Assembly (NCBI RefSeq): GCF_963576675.1
Contig: NC_088910.1
Coordinates: forward strand, 28,212,531 to 28,276,530
Reading direction: 5' to 3'
Length of the DNA stretch: 64,000 nucleotides
From: Euphorbia lathyris
Taxonomy: Eukaryota; Streptophyta; Magnoliopsida; Malpighiales; Euphorbiaceae
How positions within the stretch are numbered: the first letter of the stretch is position 1; each line of letters begins with the position of its first letter. Shown in pieces: positions 19,836 to 31,412 of this stretch. Under the pieces are notes generated by a model. That model had not been told where the DNA came from, ran no database searches, and saw only the letters and a program-made list of their open reading frames with translations. The position numbers were made by a program, and so were the translations under genes.

Positions 19836-22464
19836 GGGCACGGATCCCAAGGCTTTTGGAGGGGGGAGGCCTTTAAGAGGAAAAACTTTCTTACTCTAAA
19901 CATTTTTAGAGAGAGAGAGAGTGGATTTTTTTTGAGAAAAATATATTTTTTCTCAAAAATTCTAAATTTCCTAAGTTCAATTTTTACTAAATTTTGATTA
20001 AAATCGGGAGCTCGCGGTTCGTGGAATCAATCGGTTTCGACTGTCAGATACCGAATCAAATGTATTATCCGAGGACTAGACTCTTTATTTTATTTAATTT
20101 ATTTCTCTCCTTCTATTTATTTTTTTTTATTCTATAGTTTTTATTCCTTTAGTCATTTATTTATTTTGTCACGTTTTATTTAGTTAGCGTATTTATTTAA
20201 TTTTCGTTTCGTGTTAAATAAAATTCGGTTTTGTTTTAAAATAAAAAAACCTTGTTTTGGATATCCCAATACGAACCGTGATCCGATAAAAAGGTAGTTC
20301 GGGTATCGAAAATGTTGTAATTATAAGTTTTTTAATTTAAAAGAGGTTTCCAAATAACGTTTTAAAATGAAAACATCGTTTTAGGAACTTCCGTTTTCGA
20401 CTATGATCCATCTTTGGTAGTTCGGAAGTCCAAAACGATTGAATTAGATTTAATTTAAAGCTTTTGAATAAATCTGGAAAATATTGGAGTGCTGCTGTAA
20501 TTTGTCAATTCTGTCACTAAATGCTGTTTACCGACAGATTTTCCGACGGTAAATCTGCCAAAATGTAAAAAATGTCATTTCGGTCCCTTTTTCTTAACTT
20601 TTAGACTTTTAATCCTTAGTATATATATATAATTATGTAATACATGTTTTTCAAATTATTTTAGAATTTTAGTATATATATATTTATTTTAGAATATTTG
20701 CATATTGTTTTGTATTCCATTTTTCAATATAAGTATAAGTATATATATATATATATATATTATTTTTGTATTAATTTGAGTTATGTTTTAAATATTGGTT
20801 ATTTAGTATCTTGGGAAATAATTAATATATATTAGCATATGGTATTTTTGGGTGGTTAAAGCTATATTAGTTATGTATATATATAGTTTTGGGAATATTT
20901 GGGTTATTTTAATGATTATTGAATTAAATCATTTTTAGATAAGTATTACTTTCTTAGTTATAGGATTACTTATTATTTTCACATTTCAAAGTATAAGATA
21001 TATTGCTCTTATTATCTTCATATACATATAATGATTTTTGGTTAAATCTTATTTTCTTACCTTTTCTTTTTGGATTTAAATGTATACATATATATATATA
21101 TGGTCTAAAACCATTTTCTTTATTCTTTGGGCCCATTCATGGGTCCATGTTCCAAAAGGACTTTAGTTGAGTGTGAATATTAGTTTAAATAAGTTTATTG
21201 TTGTAAGTATAACAATTAGAGAGTCCATTAAGTAAGTGGGGAAAATAAATCACCAAAAAGAGAGTTTTTTTAATTAAATTATTTAAGCTAATGAGCTTTC
21301 TTAGATCTCTAATAGAGTCATTTTTGTTGATATTTCAAATCGTCTTCAAAACACCACGTTTTAAAACCTTAGTCCGTTCCAACGACGGATTAAACGAACA
21401 TTGTAATCAAAATCGTTTTCTTTGTTAATAATGGAGATTTTGAATCGCTTTCTTAATGAATTTGTACAAAATGAAATTGACTTGTATGTCTAACCACGTT
21501 TTCTTATTAAAAGGCTTTTACTTTGACGTTTTCAATTACTCGAGTCGTTCCAACGGCGATTCGGGTAAGCTTCATCAAACGGGGTTTTAAAACGCACCTA
21601 AATCGTTCCAACGGCGATTAAGGTGCGAACCATGTAAATAAACTCGTTTTGGGGAAATAAGTTAGCGTAGAATAAACACACAACATAACATTTGGATACG
21701 GTTGTAAATAAATCACTTCTTTTTCCCTCCCCTCTCTGTGTATGTATAAACATAAATGGGTGATTCTTTACTGATATGACTTTTCAATAATATATGCTCA
21801 AAATGGTTTCTAAAAAGAGAAAGAAAAGGGTTTCAAATGAATTTTAAACTTAAAGAAGTATACGATTAGTCCGTTATTGCCTAACATGCTGAGTAGGAGG
21901 CCGGTGGTTCATAACCGGGCGATGTCGGGGTGCCTAGTAGCCTTTCTCCGGAAAGGAGCTAGCCTTCTCGGCTCGTACCTAAGTTTCCCGAACCCACACC
22001 GGTCTCCCGCAAGGGATCGGTGTTCATTTTCCCATTCGTGGGTGGCGACTCTTCCATATCTCCGAGCTCCGGTCCTGCCGAGCAGCTTGATTCCACGATT
22101 GGTTGCTTTCGGCGCCAATCACCGCTTACGTCGCCATGAGGTTGTCCACCCCCCGGTCCGCCCGGGAGATTAGGCCGCGACACCTCGTCTAACAACGCCA
22201 GTTGGACATACGCCATGATCCATTCGCCATAAAAGAAAGCTTGCTCCCCTGCCATGAATTCAGCGTCTGCTAAGGCATCCTCATGCTCCTTAGCATCTGC
22301 TTCGATCTTTTCCTTCAGCTTCTGGATCTCGGCCTCTTTGAGGGCCATGGTGGATGCGGCATTCGCGTTAGCATCATCAACTTCTTTCTCCAACTTTTTT
22401 ATAGTGGCCTTATCTGCCACACCTTGAAGGAGCTCCGCCTCCATGCACGCAAACGAGTATACAT

Positions 22465-22570
22465 CTGTCAATGCAAACAGTCCATTCAAACGAAAGAACA
22501 ATAGTAAACCTTTCTCCAAAGGAGATTACTCATTCATCTAAAAAATAGCAAAAGGACAGAGGGAACTAAC
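22465..22570 (-). other. Predicted 106-nt intron in antisense ORF
   Basis: Minus-strand donor GTTAGT, acceptor TTGACAG. The protein-like sequence resumes at DVYSFACMEAELLQG. With the displayed bases the junction is off by one frame, so either an indel has occurred or the splice sites differ. A weaker 52-nt candidate (23053-23104) is not needed for an open frame. Confidence 0.45.
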
Positions 22571-22753
22571 CGTTAAAAGCTCTGTTTTTCCCATTTGGAC
22601 ATGGGCTGACCCTGGGATCTGGTTCTGGTTCCTTTGCACCTCGCCCAACTGACCAAGAGCCTCGTCCAGGTCATTGATGACAGACTCATTCTCCAAAGAT
22701 CCCTTGATACCATGTTTGGCGGACCAGTAACCGCCCAGGTCAGGCTTCGCCAT

Positions 22754-22823
22754 CTGCACAAAGATGGGAAGGTCAGAACTTAGATTCAAAATACAGCGAA
22801 AGGAAAAGGTAAAAACAGCTTAC
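22754..22823 (-). other. Predicted 70-nt intron in antisense ORF
   Basis: On the minus strand the exon ends GAACAA, the donor is GTAAGC, a pyrimidine-rich body follows, the acceptor is TTTGTGCAG and the next exon begins ATGGCGAAG. Removal joins VEKEQ to MAKPDLGGYW in frame and avoids a stop, with a size normal for plants. Confidence 0.65.
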
Positions 22824-23824
22824 TTGTTCCTTTTCCACCAAGGTCATTGCGGATTTCATGGCATCCGCCATAAACTTTTGTCTGCCGGAAGCTGTAGGCT
22901 TCCTCTTCTTCAGAGGCGGGTCGACCATTGTATCAGCAGGACGTTTCCCTGCACTCTTTTGGGGATCCGCTACCTGCCCTTTCTTTCGAGCCTCATCCTC
23001 CTTCAGTTTCTTGCGCATCTCTACAAGAGCGTGATTGGCCTTAGATAAACCCCTGACAAAGAGAACAATAAAGTAATCAAGGTTCAAAGAAAAAACAAAG
23101 TTACTTTGATCAAATTGTGCAAACTTTGAGTAAATGAACTTGTCCCCTTCTTGGAGAATCAAAGGAATGTCATTCATCATGAAGTCCAAGGCGTCAGCGT
23201 ATGTCCAAGCATCCGCCTTGACATTCTTCATGAGTTCCACCACTACCTCATCGCTATCTGTCAATATGTGCATGTCTCCCGCCATATGCAGAGGTTTAGC
23301 ATTCCAGACCGATGGAAAGCCTAAAGACTCGCCCTCTTTTATCTTTACATAGAAGAATTTTTCGTCCCAAAGATGGACGTTGGGCATCTTACCGCTAAAC
23401 GGCGAATATACTCCAAACTTTGCAAAAGTGAGGAAAGACTCGGACTTTCGCTTTGACGGTTTATGAAACGATCGAAAGACACGAGGGGTGCACACTACCC
23501 CTAAGTTTGAAGCTAAGTAACAATCTAAAGCCAGATCTAACCAGCCATTTGGATGTAATTGACTGGCAGTGATGTCAAAGTAAGCTAGAATGTCCGCCAT
23601 CATCTTAGGGAGAGGAAGTCGGAATCCTCTTTCTACATGACTACAATATACGGACAGATATCCGCTTGGCGGACAGGCGGGTCGTTGATGAGGGGCCGCC
23701 AATTGAGTCTCATAGTCCTTTATCCACGGAAAGCGATCCGCCAGATCCGCTAGATCATGCGAGATGGAGTAGACTCCGCACGAGGCACCTTTTTCCTAGA
23801 CGGGGCAGAAGAAGAAGCCACCAT

Positions 23825-24387
23825 CCCGGAAAATCGCCTAAAATCTATTGCCGGAGCAGTACCAGTAGCGGGGACGGAAAAGTTTTGAATTCTACGTGAG
23901 CGAGTTTGACCACTATTACACGCCTAGTTACGCAACTCAGCTAAATTAGAGCTAACTGTATCTTCGGAGGAATAAGAATTTTCCGATAAAGAAGTAGTCT
24001 AGCTAACTACGATTTCAGAGGAAGAGGTCAAATTAAAAAGTTCAAAGGTCGATTCGGAGGATGAAGAAGAGCTCCTAAACATTCAGAAAAAATAGAATGA
24101 AAAAGATGAACTTACATGAAGGTAAAAGCTTGGAGGACTCTAAAACTCCGGGGAAAAACTCTGGGCAAAGAAAGCGCAAAGAAAAATGGAGAAGAAGAAC
24201 AAATGAGGAAGAAAGAGAAAGAGAAGAAGGAAGAAGGCGTTTTCTCTTTTCTCAAGCGACGCGCCCACAACACGTGTCACCCATCGATTGGCATCGAACA
24301 GAGTGACCATTAATGCAGGTAATCATGACGGCGCGCGAAGAAGCTCAAAAGCCCTAAAGGACTTTAAAGTAACTTTAGGGGAGCTTC
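23825..24387 (+). other. Noncoding 3' region of Tat element with polypurine-like tract
   Basis: A purine-rich region (GAAGAAG and AGAAAGAG runs near 24160-24240) has ORFs too low in complexity to trust. The end, AACTTTAGGGGAGCTTC (24371-24387), is a plausible polypurine tract directly before the LTR start TGATAACATTATG. Confidence 0.55.
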
Positions 24388-24894
24388 TGATAACATTATG
24401 ATATTATCCCAAGGATCAAAAGGGATATTCGCCTAGAACACCACGTGTTGATCACCTAATACCGGAGTATCACGGCGTATTGAGCAAAGGGATCCGACAG
24501 GCGGATTACCAACACCTCACCACAAGAGATCCGCGGGCGAACCTATGAGGCGAATCGCCATAACCGCCCAATCCGCTATTGAAACAGCTGAGCCGATCCC
24601 GCAATAAAGACCATTAATAAGCAATCAATTTCCTAACGGACATGCTTAAAGGAAACCAGTAACCGTCATTAATGGAGCATTAATGGAGACTTTCTAGTTA
24701 CTAAAGGTTACAACTTCATGACTATATATAACTAGTATCTCGAGCTATCAAGGTACACATTCACTTACCCTTTGTCAATTCAGTTTGCTCTCTTGTTCTT
24801 CTATACTGACTTTGGCATCAGAGCTTCCCCCCGTCGAACCCAACAACACCACCACAGAGACGGAAACCTATCGGAAATTCTCCACTAGTCATCA
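24388..24894 (+). repeat. Probable Tat 3' LTR (about 507 bp)
   Basis: It starts TGATAACATTATGA right after the polypurine-like tract and contains a TATA box (TATATATA, 24723-24730) and a short pyrimidine-rich 3' part. The end is placed at CATCA (24890-24894) because it gives TG...CA, but this is a weak choice. The 5' LTR is off-window, so the ends cannot be checked here. Confidence 0.55.
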
Positions 24895-25222
24895 TTAATA
24901 ATAAAATTTGTAAGAGCTGCTTGTAATGACGATTCATACTTTTTATATCAATTACACAAATTTTGTAAAGAAACATTAAGTAACATATTTGTAATTCTGA
25001 TGAGAGGAGCTGAAATGATAAATGGGACAGAACCTGAGTGACACATCGTGTCACTTTCCGTGCACACCGTGTCACTGTAGCTCGGTGTGGGGAACTTGTG
25101 CAAAATAAAGGGGAAATGACAGGGGAGATCAGAAGTAAAGCCACACGTCGTGCGGCTTAAGTGGCTCAGCGTGTGGGTCATTGGTGTTGCCGTCTTCTCC
25201 ACGTCTTCTCCAAGTTGATTTA
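24895..25222. other. Unassigned noncoding spacer
   Basis: This stretch contains short inverted words such as GTGACACATCGTGTCAC (about 25039-25055) and CACACCGTGTCAC, and CACACGTCGTGCGG (25142-25155). Similar CACACGTCGTG words recur at 33411-33480, hinting at one unidentified repeat family. No coding signal is visible. Confidence 0.4.
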
Positions 25223-25545
25223 GGCTTTGATTGGATGAGAGGTTTTGAAAGGTAATTAAAGGGAGGGTAAGGAAGGGTTAGTGGAAACCCTTGTTTGGAT
25301 GATTAAAAAATATGAGGGTAAGGGTTTTGAAGGGTTAATGAAGGGTTTTAAAGGGTTGAAAATCAATAAGTTTTTAATAGATTTTCAACCCACCAAATCG
25401 GTGGGTTTGGAAGGGTTTTGATGAACCTTTCCCTTTCTCCCAAATAAGGGTAAGGGTAATACACTCTCTCCCCCTCCTTCCCCTTCCCTACCATTCCCTA
25501 CCCTCCTTTTAATTACTCTTCAAAACCACTCATCCAATCAAAGCC
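25223..25545. mobile_element. Tourist-like MITE (PIF/Harbinger), 323 bp
   Basis: Terminal inverted repeats start GGCTTTGATTGGATGAG and match inward for about 50 bases with a few mismatches. A TTA duplication flanks both sides (25220-25222 and 25546-25548). The element has no coding capacity. The 3-bp TTA target and GGCTTTG-type ends are characteristic of Tourist MITEs. Confidence 0.88.
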
Positions 25546-25548
25546 TTA

Positions 25549-26174
25549 GAGGAGACAAGAGCTGACATCACTTTATTTACTGTTTTGCCACCACACTATT
25601 TATTGTTCTACCATTGGTTCTATTTCCCTTATTACCATTTACACCACTTACCTCATTTTACCCATATTCTCTTATACTTAATTTGTTAATCTAGTGGGGG
25701 TATTTTAGTATCTTTACCTAACCTAAAGGGAGCTATATAATCCTCTTATTTTGTAATGAAACACAACTTTTTATGAATATGAATTTCTAGCCTCTTATCA
25801 AATATTTGGTATTAACTCCTTCAGGCTTGAGAAGAAAGTTCTTTGTGGATTTAAGATTAAAATCGGTCGTTCCGACCGGTACAACTGCAACTGGTTAGGT
25901 CTCCAGTCTGGTTGATGCTGGTTCTTAATATGTTCAACAAATCGGACTGAACCGCTTGAACCAGTCGGGTCAACCGTAAACCTGTCCGGTTGAGCGATTT
26001 GGTCTGTTTAGCCATTCACACATGTTTAACTTTAAAAAAAATATGTTGAAGATGGTATTCAAACTTGGGCCATTAGGGATCACTAGATACATCTTACCAC
26101 TAAACTAGCTTTCAACTTATGATTAAAAACAGCACTATATACTTATATATTATACTGATACTTATATACATTAT
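25549..26174. other. Unassigned noncoding sequence
   Basis: There is a TATA-like GCTATATAATCC at about 25732-25743. At about 25864-25995 there is a CCGGTT/AACCGG-rich block of mixed orientation, then AT-rich DNA. It could be the tail of an unrecognised transposon. No ORF is convincing. Confidence 0.4.
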
Positions 26175-27758
26175 ATGCAACTTCGACAGTCGTCTCTTCA
26201 TTCAAGAGGACACTTTGAGGGACTTCTAGCTACACATCCAAATGGCACAGTGGACCCCACGTGTTTTAGCAAAGCCAACAAACAACCCGAATGGCGACGG
26301 CAATGTCTGACGAGATTCAAGCTCTACTTGACAATGACACCTGGCAACTTGTTCCAAGACCACATGATCAACATGTCATCACCTCTAGGTGGCTCTTTCG
26401 CACAAAGAAGAAGTCAGATGGAACCATTGATCGATAAGCTCGTCTAGTAGCACGAGGATTCACTCAGAAAGCTGTTATTGACTATAAATAGACATTTAGT
26501 CCCGTGATCAAAGCTACGACCATTCATTCTGTCTTTGCCATTGCAGCAGCAAATAACTGGTTCATCAATCAACTTGACGTCTCTAATGCGTTTCTCCATG
26601 GAAACTTATCTGAGACAATCTATATGGAACAACCACAGGGGTTCCGAGACAGTGACAGACCGGATCATGTATGTCTTCTCAAAAAGAGTCTCTATGGGTT
26701 AAAGCAAGCACCGCGAGAATGGTTCACACGGTTTTGAACATTCCTACTCTCACTTGGATACAAGATGTCACAGGCTGACAACTCTCTTTTCTTCAGACGC
26801 ACCGAAACTGAAAAGACCTACATTTTGTGCTATGTTGACGACATCCTCATCACAGGTAACAATCCTGCACACATCCCTAACACAATTGCAGCCATTGAAC
26901 AGGAATTTTCCATTCGTAACCTTAGTAAGGCAGAATACTTTCTGGGAATCGGGATAAGATATTAGAAAGATGGCATTCACCTATGTCAGGCCAAGTATGT
27001 GGCTGACATGCTAGACAGAGTAAAGACGATTGACTCTAAACCTATATTAACTCCTATGGCTACCACACCAATAATTTCCAAAGATCTTGGCATCAGCTTG
27101 TCCTCCGGAGATGAATACAGAAGCATTGTGGGAGCACTTCAATATTTAACATTCACTCGTCCTGACATTGCATTTGCGGTTAACAAACTATGTCAGTTTC
27201 TGCACTGTCCAACTGATGAACATTGGAAAGGAGTTAAGAGGGTACTACATTACATTCAAGGCACATCTGATTTTGGGACAGTCATGTCCATCAAACCACT
27301 AGATCACATTCATTGTTACTCAGATAGCGATTGGGGAGAGTGATAGAAGATCTACGGGTGCTTTTTGTGTCTATCTTGGATCCAGCATTGTATCATGGCA
27401 GACTCGCAAACAAACAATAGTCGGGTCCTCCACCGAGAGTGAATACAAGGCAGTGGCCAATGCCAGGGTAGAGCTTCTATGTTTCAAATCACTTCTCTCA
27501 GACCTTGGCCTCCCTCTACCCACTTCGGTTCCATTATGGTGTGATAATGTTGGGGCAATCTATCTTACTTCAAATCCAGTATTCCATGCTCGTACGAAGC
27601 ACATAAAGCTTGATTATCATTTTGTTCGTGAACAAGTACAAAATGAATTTCTCAGCGTCCGATTCATTCCAACTGATTATCAAGTTGCAGATATCCTTAC
27701 CAAGCCGCTAGCTCCTGCTCGCTTCACGATGCTCCGCTCCCGACTCTTTGTTCGTGCC
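26175..27758 (+). pseudogene. pol: Ale-like copia pol fragment (RT-RNase H)
   Basis: Recognisable parts in order are the linker LATHPNGTVDP, KANKQPEW, RT core QLDVSNAFLHG (about 26571-26603), YVDDILITG (about 26832-26858), TRPDIAFAVNKLCQF, RNase H SDSDWGE (about 27321-27341), STESEY and WCDNVGAIYL, and the C-terminal KPLAPARFTMLRSRLFVRA. Breaks include a frame change near 26300, TAA 26435-26437, TAG 26489-26491, a stop after WFTRF near 26735, TAG 26963-26965, and a frame change after SDWGE. The gene stops at the solo LTR (27759). The last codons, RHRLEGG, resume at 31776 after the duplicated GTGCC. Confidence 0.9.
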
Positions 27759-28752
27759 TGTAGATACCCATTTTTGTCCGGGCCAATTTTTAAGTTTTAA
27801 ATAAATATCACTCAAAATTTGAACAATTCATGAATTATTCAGAATAGATGGTGTTATCTCGAAGTTAATTTATTAAGAGCAAATTGGGCTATTGAGGCTA
27901 ATTGGCCACACTTTGTTATAAACCGGTAAAAATATCGAATTAGTTTCAAAATGTGACTTAATAGAATTAAAGCACAATTTAACCTATTATAAATTTTGTT
28001 CGAGATATTCTTTGCATTTTGAATAAAATTGAATCTGTTTAAATTTGAGTTGTGAGTCGGGTGTTTAAGTTCAAGTGTCAAGCAATCGAATTGAGTCATC
28101 AGTCTACGTCATTTCAGCATAGCTCGTGAAATTGTGATATCATTTCGGGAACGGTAAAATTGAATTTTATGTGTTTATCTTGAGCTCGTGCGTATTAACA
28201 TTGTTGTCCCTAAATTTTCAAGGATAAAATACAGTCAATTAATCTCGTGTTGAACATATCAGTAAAATATCCGTTGCGTCATAGTCCAAAATATCTCTTT
28301 ATTAAATAGATAGGTGATTGATTGTCATAATCTTTTTTTTTTAGATTAATCGGGCTCAAATTATTTTGTTGTAAAATTTCACGATCACAGGTTGTTATGC
28401 TTGTTAGTTATCCAACTTGTCACGTGCTGATTAGTCTAATTGCATTAAATAAAAATGGAGGTAATAATATACTAAAAAAAAAAACAATCGAGCTTTTATT
28501 AATAAAAATAATAATATACAAGTACAATTAAATTTTGATACAAATGTTCAATTTCTAATTACATCGTTTGCAGGAAACAAAAAAAAATAAAAATAAAGCG
28601 GGATAAATGTAGCGGACCCATAGGCCCGCCTCATAATGTGGGGGGATTCTGTACCCCACTTTGAATACTGAGGCAACCTGGCGCCCCCAAAAGGCAGGGT
28701 CAAAGCCCACATTCGATCCAGGAGCGCCTATTCGCTTTTAGGATGTCTTCCC

Positions 28753-28940
28753 CCGAGGCAACCAAAATTCATCCGAGGCAACCGAATATCCGAGGCAACC
28801 AAAATTCATCCGAGGCAACCAAACATCCGAGACAACAAAAATTAATCCGAGGCAACCAAAATTCATCCGAGGCAACCGAATATCCGAGGTAACCAAAATT
28901 AATCCGAGGCAACCAGAATATCCGAGGCAACCAAATTCAT
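28753..28940. repeat. Minisatellite, ten CCGAGGCAACC units
   Basis: Ten units start CCGAGGCAACC and mostly alternate between a 20-bp form ending AAAATTCAT and a 17-bp form ending GAATAT, giving a 37-bp higher-order period. It lies inside the solo LTR, about 400 bp upstream of the TATA box. Confidence 0.9.
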
Positions 28941-29336
28941 ACGGGACAGTCCAGAATCATCGAATTTAACCCGCGGCTACCAAATTAAACCGCGGTAAAT
29001 CAAACAAAAATAGAACCGGAGCAGCAACAGTCAAATAGGGACCCGGAATTCAAATAGGCGATTCAATTCGGAACTAATTCCGTCAATTCGCAACAAACTC
29101 ACCAACTCGGATCAAATACAGCGTCCGTCTGCAAAAATCACAATTATAGGGACCAAATGGCATTTTTGCCCAGAAAATCAATAACTTAACACAGCAGGGA
29201 TGATATCATTCAAACGCATCCAGAAACTTCAAAATACAGAGAAAATGGGCAAGAAGATGGACGAAACAGACCTCAGGGGTACAGTAGGGATTAGGAAAAA
29301 ATGATGAAACTCAATTATTCACAGTCAATTTCTTAC

Positions 29337-29344
29337 TATAAATA
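29337..29344 (+). promoter_or_regulatory. TATA box of the solo LTR
   Basis: TATAAATATAAGCTTC is followed by a purine-rich stretch (GGGGGAGAGGAAAC) and repeated CACTGTAATAGA words. It may still act as a promoter reading rightward. Confidence 0.5.
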
Positions 29345-30977
29345 TAAGCTTCTGTTACTGTAAAAGGGGGAGAGGAAACAAAAAGAACATTGTAAAAAAG
29401 GTGAAGGATTTCTATCACTGTAATAGATAGGAAAAGCTTCACTGTAATAGAGAGTAACAGAGTAAGAACAAGTCCTTCACAAACATTGTAATAAGCATTC
29501 CATCAATCAAAGAGCAAAGGTAATATATCTCCAAATCAGTTCATACATACATAGATAATCACTATTCTATCCCTGTTCTTTTTCTTTAATTTCATTTCAT
29601 CATATAAATCAACCAAATAGGGTAACCGGAACTCGCACCCATTCCCGAGCACACCAAACGGAGAACCGAAACACCCTCCGGAGCCGATAACGGCTCCGGT
29701 TGCGTTTTCGGATTCCGTTTGAAAGGTGCGGAAAATCACCCCTACACAAAAACCAAAAACTAGATGGGTAAAATAGAGACTAGAACAGGGGTGGAAACCA
29801 TGAAATCAAACCAACAGAGCCAAGCATCCAATGAACATAGCAATGATCATCCCAAACCCCGTAAACATAGCTAAGGACGCCAAACGAACAGAGAAACACC
29901 CACCATAGGTATTTCAAACCAAGCAAACTCAGTAAAATGCCCATCTCCATTCAAGCCAACACAGCAAAAAAAAACTTCAAACCAAGATAACAGAATAGGA
30001 CCGCAACGAATCCAATAAGAAGCGAGATCGGAAGGGAGAGAGACAGATAGGGATAGGACACAAACCTCATAGTTTATCCTTGCATGTGCAACCCAATTGA
30101 GTAGAACCTCTCCCCCTCAGAAGTTGGAACCCGTCATCGGAGGCAAAGGCGATCACCGCCTCGGAATGGCTCGAGAGGACCCGAGAGGTCTATATCCAGT
30201 AGGAAATTACAGGAGGTAAATAGGAGAGCCTAGAGGAGAGTGAATGAGAGCTAAATCGGGGAGGAAGGAACTTAGAAGCCGTAGAATCGTGTTGAGGGAA
30301 GAACGCCGATCACAATATGAGAAGAGGAAGAAGAAGGGGTGCGGTTGTGGCTGCTGAGGTTTGTGAGTCTAAATCCCTAAAATCCAAATATAAAGATCTG
30401 TAATTTCAAATTTGACCCTAAACCTTGTCAATTGATCAAAATGAACCCCAATTGTCTAAGTTGTTTTCAACCAAATCCTTAAATCCAAATCAAACAAGCT
30501 AAAACGAGCCCAATTCCGCCCCTCTAAAGTCTGAGTTAAAATTTTCGGCCCATTTCCTTTTGTTTTCATACAAATTAATACTATAAATTATAATTTGTCT
30601 AGATAAATGGTTCAAATTAGTTTGAATATAATTATTAAGATCAGTTCGTTTTTTTTATTGGCTAAGTTTTAATATTCTAGTAGTTTAAAACTAGTTAGTT
30701 TGATAAGCTCAATCCATTTATTTTAATGCATGCTCATCATCTGGTGGTAATTAAATTAGTATAAAATTTCTTTTTTTAGTTTCTGTATATCCAAAATTTT
30801 ATGATGTATGTTTATGTATACAATTTATTTCATTATAGGATCTAGTCTCTTGTATATAATTTGTTCTATTAAATTTTATCATATGGCTTATCTCCCAGAT
30901 TATGTTTACAATATAAACATAATTCTAAAAATCAGCTCAAAATGTTATTTCGAACCAGTAAAAAATATAACCAAATT

Positions 30978-31412
30978 AACTCGGATTGATGTGAAAACGT
31001 CATTCGAATTTAATAAACTAATTCCAATAGATGTGAAAACGTCATTAGAATTCAATGATAAATTCAAAATATCCCTTATTAAAATCTCTATTCTATTTAT
31101 CGTATATGTGATATACGTAAAATGCAATAGAATTTCAATTCGATAATATACAAGTTACATATATGTTATAAACGTAGTTTGAAAGATAAAAATCAACCAA
31201 TTCGAAATGTTATTTCGAATCAATAAAAAATAACTACATTAATTCGGGTTGATGTGAAAACGTCACTCGAATTCATAAACCATAACAATTCGGATTGAGG
31301 TGAAAACGTCATCCGAATTCATAATTAAATTAATTCGGATCGAGGTGAAAACGTCATTCGAATTTAATAACAAAACTAATTCTAATAGATGTGAAAACGT
31401 CATTAGAATTCG
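30978..31412. repeat. Six palindrome-flanked GTGAAAACGTC repeats
   Basis: Six units carry a constant GTGAAAACGTCA core flanked by inverted arms such as AATTCGGAT...ATCCGAATT. They lie at about 30978, 31019, 31240, 31287, 31331 and 31374. Two of the six use AATTCTAAT or AATTCCAAT on the left with ATTAGAATT on the right, so arms co-vary. A flanking GAAATGTTATTTCGAA segment is duplicated too (about 30940 and 31203). Confidence 0.85.

Larger units (their letters stand above)
19423..22182 (+). repeat. LTR relict of another gypsy element (about 2.76 kb)
   Basis: The block interrupts the Tat element between integrase and the antisense ORF. It has a GC-rich left part, a TATA box (19829-19835), a long AT-rich body with TA microsatellites, three palindromic CGTTCCAACGGCGATT-type units (about 21370-21630), and an end GGCCGCGACA at 22182. 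The right end resembles that of the solo LTR at 31770 (GGGTGCGACA). Both carry GGTGGCGACTC upstream (22041-22051 here). No matching target duplication is seen at the left junction, where Tat integrase is deleted. I infer LTR insertion followed by deletion across its left end. Confidence 0.65.
22183..23824 (-). pseudogene. Antisense extra ORF of Tat element (Transposase_28-like), with introns
   Basis: The coding strand is opposite to gag-pol. A possible start ATG is at 23822-23824 (MVASSSAPSRKK). After a one-base slip in an A-run near 23790 the frame reads DRFPWIKDYETQ, then HVERGFRLPLP and FDITASQLHPNGWL. This pattern fits the Pfam 'putative gypsy type transposon' (Transposase_28) family. A Lys-rich nuclear-signal-like region follows (KRPADTMVDPPLKKRK), then MAKPDLGGYW and a coiled coil (ATIKKLEKEVDDANANAAS). 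The exons are joined by canonical GT-AG introns (22754-22823 in frame). The C-terminus is lost at the LTR relict junction (22183). Tat elements are known for extra and antisense ORFs. The function of this protein is unknown. Confidence 0.75.
15830..24894 (+). mobile_element. Tat-lineage Ty3/gypsy element, 5' end off-window
   Basis: Plus-strand order is gag 3' part, protease, RT, RNase H, a second RNase H, and integrase (15830-19422). Then comes an inserted LTR relict (19423-22182), an antisense ORF (22183-23824), a polypurine-like tract and a probable 3' LTR (24388-24894). A second (archaeal-type) RNase H and an extra ORF between pol and the 3' LTR are hallmarks of the Tat branch. The 5' LTR and gag start lie beyond Ang-A, outside the window. 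Confidence 0.88.

Noticed and set aside
19329..19903. Several overlapping 100-175 codon ORFs on both strands in the GC-rich block
   Set aside because: They arise because palindromic GC-rich repeats contain few stops in any frame. The translations are Arg/Pro/Ala-rich repeats with no domain.
23053..23104. 52-nt GT-AG intron candidate in the antisense ORF
   Set aside because: It is short for a plant intron, its removal would break the frame, and the region is open without splicing.
28753..28940. Regularly spaced repeats resembling a CRISPR array
   Set aside because: Spacers are only 6-9 bases and repetitive, there are no cas genes, and the context is a plant LTR.
30808..31146. 112-codon ORF with hydrophobic runs (YTIYFIIGSSLLYIICSI)
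   Set aside because: AT-rich chance ORF running into the palindromic repeat array of the solo LTR. Hydrophobicity follows from T-rich codons.
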